NCBI GenBank assembly: GCA_964581095.1
Contig: CAZONK010000043.1
Span: forward strand, 1-17,741
Length of the DNA: 17,741 nt
Direction: 5' to 3'
Source: SZUA-230 sp964581095
Lineage (GTDB): Bacteria > Bacteroidota > Bacteroidia > Cytophagales > Cyclobacteriaceae
Part shown: one piece after another, positions 1 to 6,279 of the stretch
How the letters are laid out: each line of letters opens with the position of its first letter
How positions within the stretch are numbered: the stretch's first letter is position 1
Notes under the pieces: model-generated
What the model was told of the DNA's origin: nothing
What the model saw: the letters and a program-made list of their open reading frames with translations, nothing else
Databases searched by the model: none
Program-made: the position numbers and the translations under genes

Positions 1-56
1 ATCTGAAAGGTGGCATGGTTGCATGGTATTCGGCTAATATGCCTGTTCAGAGATAA
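1..56 (+). CDS. 3' end of a rhodanese-domain protein (partial)
   Basis: Reading from base 3, the plus strand encodes LKGGMVAWYSANMPVQR and stops at TAA 54-56. The pattern L-x-GG-x-x-AW followed by a short tail ending near a Pro is the standard C-terminal end of a rhodanese (sulfurtransferase) domain. The catalytic Cys loop would lie upstream, outside the window, so activity cannot be judged. The stop lies 9 bases from the stop of the convergent ArsR-rhodanese gene, so two rhodanese-type genes meet tail to tail. Seen: the C-terminal motif. Inferred: a sulfane-sulfur handling role. It could be a single-domain rhodanese or the last domain of a larger protein. Confidence 0.72.
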   Translation, partial: LKGGMVAWYSANMPVQR

Positions 57-65
57 ACTCTGGAA

Positions 66-692
66 CTAACGAGGAACGTCCAGATATCCTTCATCCAACC
101 TGAAAGCATCAATTCCTGACTCATGTAAAATATCAATAGCTTCGTCAGCAAACGTACAAAATGGCCCCCTGCAGTAGGTGATTATATTTTGATCGGCCGG
201 TAACTTTTCGATGTACTTAGATAAATTTTCCAGCGGTACATTTATTGCATCCCGGATGTGCCCGTTTTGGAATTCCATTGAAGGACGTACATCCAGTAAT
301 ACATAAGGTTCGTAATTTTTCAGTTCATTGAACCTGATACCTTCAGAATTGTGGAATTTTCTATACGAAGTTACAGCCTTGTCAATTTCGGGGAGTTGTA
401 ACCGGGCGAACTCACGCAGGGTTTTCCAGATAGCTACAACATACTGATTGTTTAGCCGGTAAAAAATAAAATTTTTTTCCCTCCGGGTACTGACCCATTT
501 TGATTTTTTGAGTGTTTGAAGATGTTGTGAAGCATTGGCAACAGCCATGCTCGTTTCTTTTGAGATTTGTTCTACTGATTTTTCGCCATTAGAAAGCAAA
601 TCAACAATCTCTAACCGGTGTGGATTGGATAGTGATTTAACCAGGGTTGCAATTTCTGAATATACTGTAAACTTAAATTCTCGTTTATCCAT
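66..692 (-). CDS. ArsR-family repressor fused to a rhodanese domain
   Basis: This 208-residue protein has two domains. Residues about 10-85 form an ArsR/SmtB winged helix (LSNPHRLEIVDLL, then the recognition region VANASQHLQTLKKSKWV). Residues about 120-208 form a rhodanese domain (LLDVRPSMEF, GHIRDAINVPL) with an active-site loop C174-RGPF-C179. The whole protein has only these two cysteines, so the DNA-binding part lacks the metal-thiolate sites of classical ArsR proteins and the Cys pair of SqrR/BigR. Inferred: it senses persulfide or sulfane sulfur through its rhodanese loop and represses the divergent DUF302 gene and/or itself. The ATG at 692 is the only sensible start. It faces the DUF302 gene across a 149-base promoter region and converges on another rhodanese gene. 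Confidence 0.9.
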   Translation of the reverse strand: MDKREFKFTVYSEIATLVKSLSNPHRLEIVDLLSNGEKSVEQISKETSMAVANASQHLQTLKKSKWVSTRREKNFIFYRLNNQYVVAIWKTLREFARLQLPEIDKAVTSYRKFHNSEGIRFNELKNYEPYVLLDVRPSMEFQNGHIRDAINVPLENLSKYIEKLPADQNIITYCRGPFCTFADEAIDILHESGIDAFRLDEGYLDVPR

Positions 693-761
693 ATCCCATG
701 GGGTTTATTGAGTAAATATAAAACAATTCAATCTAGTTGTTGAATTATTAATTCTATCTGT

Positions 762-779
762 TTGTGATATTCATCACTT
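762..779. promoter_or_regulatory. Crp-type palindrome GTGA-N6-TCAC before DUF302
   Basis: TTGTGATATTCATCACTT contains GTGA 764-767 and TCAC 774-777 separated by six bases, close to the E. coli CRP consensus TGTGA-N6-TCACA. It lies between divergent genes, about 71 bases from the DUF302 ATG and 78 from the arsR ATG. A possible -7 TTTG (804-807) begins about 33.5 bases downstream of the centre, and a TTG at 778-780 could serve as -33. That is where a class II activator would bind. A second site of the same form is at 3060-3073, and a regulator with a CRP-like recognition helix lies between them. Confidence 0.55.
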
Positions 780-841
780 GCAATTCAGATAATTCCAATT
801 TACTTTGTAATAGTTTAAAAAACAGATAAAAACCGAAAGCC

Positions 842-1231
842 ATGAGTTATTACACAAATAAAATATTAAGTGACATTTCATTTGATGAAGCTGTTGAAAA
901 AGTAACAGAAGCATTAAAACAAGAAGGGTTTGGAGTACTCACAGAAATAGATATCAAATCCACTTTAAAGAAGAAATTAGATGTTGATTTCAGGAATTAC
1001 CGGATTTTAGGAGCTTGTAATCCTCCATTTGCCCACCAGGCGCTGCTAGCTGAAAAGTACATTGGATTGATGCTTCCTTGCAATGTAATTGTACAGGAAA
1101 CTACCGATGGACAAATTGATGTTGCTGCGGTTGATCCTATTGCATCCATGCAAGCTGTGGAAAATGCCGATTTGGGAGATATTGCAGGGAAGATACGATT
1201 GAAATTACAAAATGTAATTAGTGGTTTATAG
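842..1231 (+). CDS. DUF302 domain protein
   Basis: This 129-residue cytosolic protein of the DUF302 family (PF03625) has no signal peptide or membrane segment. It carries the family signature LGACNPPFAHQALLAEKYIGLMLPCNVIVQ in its middle (about residues 56-85), including C59, H65 and C80. The biochemical function of DUF302 is not established, and I do not assign one. It is divergent from the ArsR-rhodanese gene and lies downstream of a Crp-type palindrome, so it may respond to sulfur or redox stress (inference). It is monocistronic: the next gene is convergent and a hairpin lies between them. The ATG at 842 is supported by the family's usual N-terminal start just before the first strand. Confidence 0.92.
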   Translation: MSYYTNKILSDISFDEAVEKVTEALKQEGFGVLTEIDIKSTLKKKLDVDFRNYRILGACNPPFAHQALLAEKYIGLMLPCNVIVQETTDGQIDVAAVDPIASMQAVENADLGDIAGKIRLKLQNVISGL

Positions 1232-1255
1232 TAGTTTATTAGGTTTGATAGCCGT

Positions 1256-1303
1256 AAAGGGTGTCTCCCAATAGTTATTTTAATTATCGGGAAGGCACCT
1301 TTT
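1256..1303. terminator. Hairpin terminator between convergent genes
   Basis: The arm 1256-1269 pairs with 1289-1303 over 14 base pairs, with one bulged A (1293), one or two G-U pairs, and a 19-base AT-rich loop. The U-rich end of the right arm serves the plus-strand DUF302 transcript, and the A-rich end of the left arm gives U on the minus strand. It lies between the DUF302 stop (1231) and the exporter stop (1336), so it probably ends both transcripts. Confidence 0.65.
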
Positions 1304-1335
1304 GGTATTCGAAACCATTCAGTTACTTTTAACTG

Positions 1336-2301
1336 CTATTTGTCCATGATTAATGCTTCGATCTCCCAGGACTGGGCCTCCGTAAAGTCATTTTTCCGCT
1401 TCGGGCATTTCTCAAAAAGGCAATAGGTGCACATCGAATAATGGCAGGGATCAACGTGGATAAAGAATTCTACTTTGCGTCCAAATTCTTGATTAATAAT
1501 TGAAGAAATTGTTTCGATTTCATCGTGACCGCGGTCAATCTCCCAGTACCAGGGCAGGGTTACATGACAATCTACATGAATAACCGGGCCATATTTGATG
1601 GTCCTCAGGTTATGGATGTCGATCCATTCGGGTTTTCTGTTTTTATTTAGGAGCCTTACCAACTCTTTTAAAACTACAAAGTCGGCTTCATCCATTACAC
1701 CTGCAATTGATTTTCTTATAATTTTTACTCCCGTATATATGATTAGTAGCCCGAAAATGATTGCAAATAGATCATCCAGCCAATAAATATGTGTCAGGTA
1801 AATTACGAGTAACCCAACCAGGATTCCCGCAGTACTGTATGCATCTGTCATCAGGTGTTTTCCGTTTGACTCCAGTATGAGGGAGTTTTCTTTCTTCCCG
1901 GTTGTCTTTAGTTTGTAGCCAACTAAATAATTTAATACTCCGGTAATCGCGATCAGTATTAACCCTGTATCGAGTGAGGAAATCACTTTTGGATCCAGGA
2001 TATTTACACCTGATTTGATGATGATTCCCAGTCCTGCAAAAATAATCATAGCCCCCTCAACACCCGATGATAAAAATTCTATTTTCCCATGTCCATAAGG
2101 ATGATTGGCATCACGAGGCTGCAAAGACAGGTACATACTCCACAAGGCAAATGATCCGGCTGCAACATTAATGACTGACTCCAGGCCATCCGAGAGGATT
2201 GTATTCGAGCCTGTAATGTAAAATGCAACGAACTTGACTACCATCAGCAGGGAACTGAATATTAAGGCATATTTCAGGTAGGATGTTTGTTTTTCTTGCA
2301 T
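1336..2301 (-). CDS. Cation diffusion facilitator (CDF) metal exporter
   Basis: This 321-residue inner-membrane proton/metal antiporter of the cation-efflux family has six predicted helices (about residues 10-200) and a cytoplasmic ferredoxin-like domain (about 205-285). The loop SLQPRDANHPYGHGK (H67, H71) aligns without gaps to E. coli FieF/YiiP. By that hand alignment the TM2 metal site reads E41 and N45 instead of D45 and D49, while TM5 keeps H149 and D153 (KHLMTDAYS). The C-terminus has a cysteine cluster, C286, C291, C294 and C299, beyond the FieF end. The metal is not predictable: Zn, Fe and others are possible. It is transcribed alone on the minus strand, convergent with DUF302 and divergent from the Crp/Fnr gene. 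Confidence 0.92.
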   Translation of the reverse strand: MQEKQTSYLKYALIFSSLLMVVKFVAFYITGSNTILSDGLESVINVAAGSFALWSMYLSLQPRDANHPYGHGKIEFLSSGVEGAMIIFAGLGIIIKSGVNILDPKVISSLDTGLILIAITGVLNYLVGYKLKTTGKKENSLILESNGKHLMTDAYSTAGILVGLLVIYLTHIYWLDDLFAIIFGLLIIYTGVKIIRKSIAGVMDEADFVVLKELVRLLNKNRKPEWIDIHNLRTIKYGPVIHVDCHVTLPWYWEIDRGHDEIETISSIINQEFGRKVEFFIHVDPCHYSMCTYCLFEKCPKRKNDFTEAQSWEIEALIMDK

Positions 2302-2419
2302 TCTCTACTAAACTATTTGATTCTGTTGATTAATTATTTATTTTAATTATTTAAAATCATAAATTAACCAGATGACTTGGAATATATCCATTCAATAAAA
2401 AAACATTAATTATGGCTCT

Positions 2420-3043
2420 ATGTTAACGACCGCTATAAAACAACAACTTGAATTTCTGGACAAAGAACTTGTTGAAGAATTTGACAAATATGGTCAACTG
2501 ATGAGTATCCCCAAAGGTACTTGTATTTTGAAGGAAGGCCAGTATGTAAAAGTAATTCCTTTGGTATTGCAAGGATTCGTAAAAGTTTCCATAACCAGCG
2601 ATACAAAAGAGTTGCTATTGTATTATATAAAAGCGAAAGAAAGCTGCGTAATGTCATTCAGCGCAGGACTCGATAATGCCAAATCCAGAATTAATGCTGT
2701 TTGTGAGGATGAAACGGAGCTTTTGGCGCTGCCGGTTGAAAAGATGAATGTATGGGTAAATAAATATCCATCGCTCGCACACCTGTTATACGGTCAGTTT
2801 AATATTCGTTATCTGGATTTAATCGATACAATAGATCAGCTTGTATTTAAGAATCTGGATGTAAGACTGTACAACCATTTAAAAGAGTTAACCAGTTTAA
2901 AAGAAAACCAACTTATAAAAACAAGCCACCGGCAATTGGCCAATGAACTTGGGTCAGCCCGTGAGGTGATTTCAAGAATAATAAAAAAGCTTGAAAACGA
3001 TGGAAAAATTAAACAAGGAAAAAAGGGAATTGAAGTTTATTAA
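2420..3043 (+). CDS. Crp/Fnr-family transcriptional regulator
   Basis: This 207-residue regulator has a cyclic-nucleotide-binding-type beta-roll (about 10-115), a long dimer helix (about 117-150) and a winged helix (about 155-207). The recognition helix SAREVISRIIKKLE has R181, E182 and R186 in the same register as R180, E181 and R185 of E. coli CRP, which contact GTGA. FNR has Val-Glu there instead. Its cysteines (35, 76, 95) do not match the FNR iron-sulfur ligands, and the canonical cAMP phosphate-binding cassette (GE...RSA) is absent, so the effector is unknown. The start at 2420 is preferred because an ATG at 2412 is out of frame and stops at once. GTGA-N6-TCAC sites lie before DUF302 and directly downstream of this gene, suggesting local targets. 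Confidence 0.93.
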   Translation: MLTTAIKQQLEFLDKELVEEFDKYGQLMSIPKGTCILKEGQYVKVIPLVLQGFVKVSITSDTKELLLYYIKAKESCVMSFSAGLDNAKSRINAVCEDETELLALPVEKMNVWVNKYPSLAHLLYGQFNIRYLDLIDTIDQLVFKNLDVRLYNHLKELTSLKENQLIKTSHRQLANELGSAREVISRIIKKLENDGKIKQGKKGIEVY

Positions 3044-3059
3044 AAATAAATTTGGGTTC

Positions 3060-3073
3060 GTGACTTTTGTCAC
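3060..3073. promoter_or_regulatory. Perfect palindrome GTGAC-TTTT-GTCAC
   Basis: This perfect 5-bp inverted repeat in Crp-site form (GTGA-N6-TCAC) begins 17 bases after the Crp/Fnr stop codon. Its centre lies about 34.5 bases upstream of the TTTG of a -7 box at 3097-3104, nearly the same geometry as the site at 762-779. It is the likely activator site for the small membrane peptide and DUF2892 gene. Confidence 0.62.
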
Positions 3074-3096
3074 AGTATTGGATAAACCGTATCTAT

Positions 3097-3104
3097 TACA
3101 TTTG
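3097..3104 (+). promoter_or_regulatory. Bacteroidota -7 promoter box
   Basis: TACATTTG matches the phylum's TAnnTTTG -7 consensus exactly. Transcription would begin near 3108-3111, only a few bases before the ATG at 3113, so the message would be almost leaderless. No good TTTG -33 box is visible at the usual distance, which fits dependence on an activator bound at 3060-3073. Confidence 0.5.
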
Positions 3105-3112
3105 TTCAGGAT

Positions 3113-3211
3113 ATGAGTTCAAAAATTCTAAAATTGATAGCTGTATGCATTATATGTTTGGCGATTATTTCAGGATTGGCTTATGTCATTCAGTTATTTA
3201 TTGGTAATTAA
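3113..3211 (+). CDS. Small single-pass membrane peptide (32 aa)
   Basis: An ATG at 3113 opens a 32-residue frame ending at TAA 3209-3211: MSSKILKLIAVC, then a hydrophobic run to residue about 29, then a short polar end. It has one transmembrane segment with positive residues (K4, K7) at the N-terminus, so an N-in orientation is likely, plus two cysteines (C12, C15) inside the membrane segment. It directly follows a -7 box and a Crp-type site, and ends 10 bases before the DUF2892 start, so the two are probably co-transcribed. I recognise no family. Against it: short hydrophobic frames arise by chance in AT-rich DNA. For it: promoter position and tight spacing. Confidence 0.5.
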   Translation: MSSKILKLIAVCIICLAIISGLAYVIQLFIGN

Positions 3212-3221
3212 ACACTAGATT

Positions 3222-3428
3222 ATGAAAAAGAATATGGGTTCAGCAGACAAGGTGGTCAGAATTTTATTAGCGATCGTCTTCGGTGCTCTTTATTTTACAG
3301 GTACAGTTACAGGAATCTTAGGGATAATTTTGGTTATCCTTGGCGCAGTATTTTTGTTGACTAGTTTCGTTAGCTTTTGCCCGTTGTACGCACCATTTGG
3401 TTTAAGTACAGCCCCAAAAGATAAATAG
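3222..3428 (+). CDS. DUF2892 (YgaP-like membrane domain) protein
   Basis: This 68-residue inner-membrane protein has the DUF2892 pattern (PF11127): N-terminal KNMGSADKVVRILLA, two helices (about 12-28 and 30-50), then FCPLYAPFGLSTAP. The same domain forms the membrane anchor of the E. coli sulfurtransferase YgaP, where it is fused to a rhodanese. Here it stands alone, but rhodanese domains are encoded at the left end of the window. Inferred: it may work with a separate rhodanese in sulfane-sulfur or nitrosative-stress handling. It follows the small membrane peptide by 10 bases and is followed by a clear terminator. Confidence 0.9.
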   Translation: MKKNMGSADKVVRILLAIVFGALYFTGTVTGILGIILVILGAVFLLTSFVSFCPLYAPFGLSTAPKDK

Positions 3429-3463
3429 CTGTAAGAAAAACATTTAAGGTTAGTCCCGACTCG

Positions 3464-3506
3464 GCCGCTTGCATGTGCAATCTGTACATCGTAGGCGGCT
3501 TTTTTT
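3464..3506 (+). terminator. Rho-independent terminator after DUF2892
   Basis: GCCGCTT (3464-3470) pairs with AGGCGGC (3493-3499) over 7 bp including one G-U pair. A small ATGT/ACAT stem sits inside the loop, and seven T residues follow at once (3500-3506). It ends the Crp-site-controlled peptide/DUF2892 unit. Confidence 0.8.
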
Positions 3507-3559
3507 ATTGCCTTTCCTTTAAGCAAGGGTCCAAATTTCTCCAATTAAATAATTCCACT

Positions 3560-3567
3560 TAAATTTG
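3560..3567 (+). promoter_or_regulatory. -7 promoter box before the CHRD gene
   Basis: TAAATTTG fits the TAnnTTTG consensus and lies 27 bases before the ATG at 3595, giving a leader of about 20 bases. No convincing -33 element is seen. Confidence 0.4.
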
Positions 3568-3594
3568 AAATTGGTGGTGTAACAAAAAGATGAT

Positions 3595-5157
3595 ATGAAA
3601 AAGATCCTTACAGGCAATATTATTTTACTTCTGGCTTCATTTGTTTTTGTTTCGTGTAACAAAGATGATTCTGATGTATTGGCAGAACTTACCGGTAATA
3701 TGGAAGTCTTTCCATTCGATGAAAGTGGTAATTCAGGAATTAATGGAGAGGTTAAATTTGAAGAAAGACTGGACAATAGTACGCTAATTACCCTTTCAAT
3801 AACCGGGGGCAATTCGGGTGATTCATATCCTGCATTAATCTACATGGGCACAGCTGCAAACTCCGGAAGCATATTGCTGATACTGACAAATGTATCGGGA
3901 GAAACGAATGAGAGCGAAACCAATGTATCCTTTTTAAGCGATGGGAGTAAAGTAACTTATACTGATCTTATTACAATGGATGCAAACATTAAATTACTTA
4001 AAAGTGACAATGATTTGGGAACCATATTGGCAACTGCAGATATTGGAGAAAATGTATTATCAGGAAAATCTGAAACAATTGTTATTTTGAATGGTGGATC
4101 TGAAACAGCTATTTTAACAATGGCAGAAAGGATTAGTGGCACTACTTTGATTACCATTTCCCTTACAGGAGGAGGGGATCAACAATCGCACCCCGCCCAT
4201 ATTCATGAAAATACAGTGATTGAGGGAGGAAGTATAATTGTCACCCTGAACAACCTGGATGAGAATACAGGTATCAGTCAAACAGATATTGACTCTTATG
4301 ACGACGGAACGGGTATTTCCTATGCAGGGTTAATAGCTATTGACGGACACCTGAAGGTTCACAAGAGTGAGTCGGATTTCGCAACCATAATAGCTTCAGG
4401 TGATGTTGGACAAAACACTTTGACGGGCCAATCCAAAACGTATGAATTGGTTTCGGTTTCTGAAGATAATATAAGTGGGACTGTAATTTTTCGTGAACGT
4501 AAAAATTCTTCCACAATAGTTTCAATGCAACTAACCGGAACAACAGCCGGGGCAAACCATGCTACACATATCCACCAGAATAGTGCACTCATAGGGGGAT
4601 CTATTAAAATCGGATTTAGCAATGTAACAGGCGAATCTGGCATTAGTGAAACTAATATTACTGAGATAGATGATGGCACACCCATTACTTATGGCGAATT
4701 AATTGCTTATGACGGACATATTGTAGTCCATCCAAACCCTTCTCAATTCTCAATAGTGGCCATTGGGGATATAGGATCTAATGAACTGACCGGTGAATCG
4801 AAAATGTTCACGCTCAGTGAAAATGGAGGATCAGGTATGAGTGGTAATATTTTATTCGAACAACGTATAAATGGGTTTACAATAGCTACCATTCAACTTA
4901 CAGGAACGGCCCCAAATGGAGATCATCCGGTACACATTCATGAAAATAACGCTGCCCAGGGTGGCACAATTCTTATTGATTTTACCAATGTAAATGGTTC
5001 AGGCCTTAGTCTTACTGATGTAAGGAAAAATAGGAATGGTGATGAAGTTAATTATGAAAACCTGCTGGACTTTAATGGCCATGTTGTAATTCACAAGAGC
5101 CAGGCAGAATTTGGGGTTGTTGTTGTAAAAGGCAATATTGGAAGTAACGCAAATTAA
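3595..5157 (+). CDS. Lipoprotein with four CHRD repeats
   Basis: This 520-residue exported lipoprotein has a signal peptide ending in the lipobox VFVSC with C21 as the lipidated residue, followed by acidic NKDDSD. Four CHRD-type repeats (PF07452) follow, at roughly residues 34-165, 170-285, 290-408 and 413-518. Repeats 2-4 each show HxxHIH plus a downstream GHxxxH: H199/H202/H204 with H252/H256; H322/H325/H327 with H375/H379; H444/H447/H449 with H496/H500. The HxH strand resembles that of Cu/Zn superoxide dismutase, so metal binding is plausible but unproven. Repeat 1 has Y78, L81, Y83, N131 and L135 at the matching positions and so lost all five histidines. No type IX sorting domain is seen. 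It appears to be transcribed alone, with a -7 box before it and a large hairpin after it. The biochemical role of bacterial CHRD proteins is unknown. Confidence 0.88.
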   Translation: MKKILTGNIILLLASFVFVSCNKDDSDVLAELTGNMEVFPFDESGNSGINGEVKFEERLDNSTLITLSITGGNSGDSYPALIYMGTAANSGSILLILTNVSGETNESETNVSFLSDGSKVTYTDLITMDANIKLLKSDNDLGTILATADIGENVLSGKSETIVILNGGSETAILTMAERISGTTLITISLTGGGDQQSHPAHIHENTVIEGGSIIVTLNNLDENTGISQTDIDSYDDGTGISYAGLIAIDGHLKVHKSESDFATIIASGDVGQNTLTGQSKTYELVSVSEDNISGTVIFRERKNSSTIVSMQLTGTTAGANHATHIHQNSALIGGSIKIGFSNVTGESGISETNITEIDDGTPITYGELIAYDGHIVVHPNPSQFSIVAIGDIGSNELTGESKMFTLSENGGSGMSGNILFEQRINGFTIATIQLTGTAPNGDHPVHIHENNAAQGGTILIDFTNVNGSGLSLTDVRKNRNGDEVNYENLLDFNGHVVIHKSQAEFGVVVVKGNIGSNAN

Positions 5158-5198
5158 GAACCTGGATTCCTATTAATTTAATTTCTAAATCACTGTAT

Positions 5199-5271
5199 AT
5201 GAACTTGTTGATCCTATATATTTGTTTCAACATTTATTTAATTAGCAATATAGGAAGTGAAGTTCATTTTT
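5199..5271 (+). terminator. Large hairpin with U-run after the CHRD gene
   Basis: ATGAACTT-gttga-TCCTATAT (5199-5219) pairs with ATATAGGA-agtg-AAGTTCAT (5248-5267), giving two 8-bp stems separated by an internal loop and a 28-base terminal loop. TTTTT (5267-5271) follows directly. It begins 41 bases after the CHRD stop and is the likely terminator. Its length and weak AU-rich pairing are unusual, so a regulatory or small-RNA role cannot be excluded. Confidence 0.5.
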
Positions 5272-5389
5272 GATCCTTGGAAAATAAATGTAAATAAGGG
5301 TATGAAACGACCATGATTTTTTTTAATCAAAAAATACACACAGGTGGATGATTAAAACAAATTCGTGGGAGTTCCTGAATGTATTACAA

Positions 5390-5421
5390 TTTTTTTTGCA
5401 GATTTTCTGCAAATCAAAAAA
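5390..5421 (+). promoter_or_regulatory. Leader hairpin just before the SprB-repeat lipoprotein
   Basis: TTTGCAGA (5395-5402) and TCTGCAAA (5406-5413) form a perfect 8-bp inverted repeat with a 3-base loop. The T-run to its left (5390-5394) and the A-run to its right (5416-5421) can extend the stem past a two-base bulge. It ends 10 bases before the ATG at 5432, so as RNA it would sit in the ribosome-binding region; as DNA it could be an operator. The rest of the 274-base gap shows nothing further that I can name. Confidence 0.35.
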
Positions 5422-5431
5422 TTTTAAACAC

Positions 5432-6208
5432 ATGAAAAACCGGTACATTATAATCCTAAGTTTTTTAATGGGAGCATGTTCCTACAATTCTTTTGAGGAA
5501 CCAGTTGATTGCACAATATCCGACCTCACAGTTGTTGTAGGAAAAATAACCAATGCAGATTGTGGCCTTGAAAATGGGAGTGTAACAATCAACAACACCG
5601 GTGGATCAGCCCCGTTTGTATATTCCATAAATGATGGAATCCCTCAAACTGAAAATGTATTTTCTGAACTGAATGCAGGCAACCATTTTGTAAAAGTAAT
5701 TGATAGCAATGGATGCGAAAGCGAAACCGAGTTCACTATTGACAACAATGAAGGAGTTACTGCTACCCTGGCAAGTACGATTTCGGGCTGCGGTGATACC
5801 CAGGGTTCCATTACTATTTCAGCAAACAATGGGGTAGAACCTTATTCCTATCAAATTGATAATGGTGCAGGACAAACCAATCCGGTGTTTGTTGGTCTTG
5901 GACAGGGTCAATATGAAATAGCTATTTCTGATGTAAATGGGTGTCAGATAATAATTGCTGCTAATGTTCCTTCGGGGGTTTCATTTGTTCAATCAATTTC
6001 ACCAATTATTAGCACTAACTGTGCTATTTCAGGATGTCATGGTGGGTCTCAATTCCCTGATTTCAGGGTGTTTGAAAACATTCAGAATAATGCTTCCGAA
6101 ATAAGAAAACGTACCCAGAGTAGAAATATGCCACAAACCGGCTCACTTACACAAACAGAAATTGACCTTATAGCTTGCTGGATTGATGATGGCGCATTGA
6201 ATAATTAA
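5432..6208 (+). CDS. SprB-repeat lipoprotein with C-terminal CX4CH haem module
   Basis: The ATG at 5432 is preferred over the upstream in-frame ATG at 5348 because it gives a clean lipoprotein signal (MKNRYIIILSFLMGAC, C16). The mature part has two SprB-like immunoglobulin-type repeats (about residues 40-105 and 115-180), each with C...G(S)I/VTI...G...PY/F.YS...F..L..G.Y/H...V.D.NGC. The last 75 residues resemble a single-haem cytochrome c module: ISTNC197-AISG-C202-H203, then M233 in RNMPQTG as a possible axial ligand, then the LTQTEIDLIACWIDDGA ending typical of such domains. CX4CH is rarer than CX2CH. Inferred: surface or periplasmic electron transfer. It is probably the first gene of a four-gene unit reaching to 8156. 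Confidence 0.85.
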   Translation: MKNRYIIILSFLMGACSYNSFEEPVDCTISDLTVVVGKITNADCGLENGSVTINNTGGSAPFVYSINDGIPQTENVFSELNAGNHFVKVIDSNGCESETEFTIDNNEGVTATLASTISGCGDTQGSITISANNGVEPYSYQIDNGAGQTNPVFVGLGQGQYEIAISDVNGCQIIIAANVPSGVSFVQSISPIISTNCAISGCHGGSQFPDFRVFENIQNNASEIRKRTQSRNMPQTGSLTQTEIDLIACWIDDGALNN

Positions 6209-6279
6209 GGATTAATTTTTGTTAGTCAATAGAACGTCAAAATTAAATATGAAAAGGAAGGTAAATTTTTAACGGTAAC

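Noticed and set aside
2420..3043. FNR-type oxygen sensor with an iron-sulfur cluster
   Set aside because: Its three cysteines (35, 76, 95) do not have the spacing of FNR ligands and there is no N-terminal cysteine group.
3595..5157. Cu/Zn superoxide dismutase-like enzyme
   Set aside because: The HxH strand resembles it, but the repeat framework is CHRD and the other dismutase motifs, including the disulfide and the catalytic Arg, are missing.
5348..5431. N-terminal extension of the haem lipoprotein from the ATG at 5348
   Set aside because: It would bury the lipoprotein signal peptide behind 28 residues and run through the hairpin at 5390-5421. The ATG at 5432 gives a normal lipobox.
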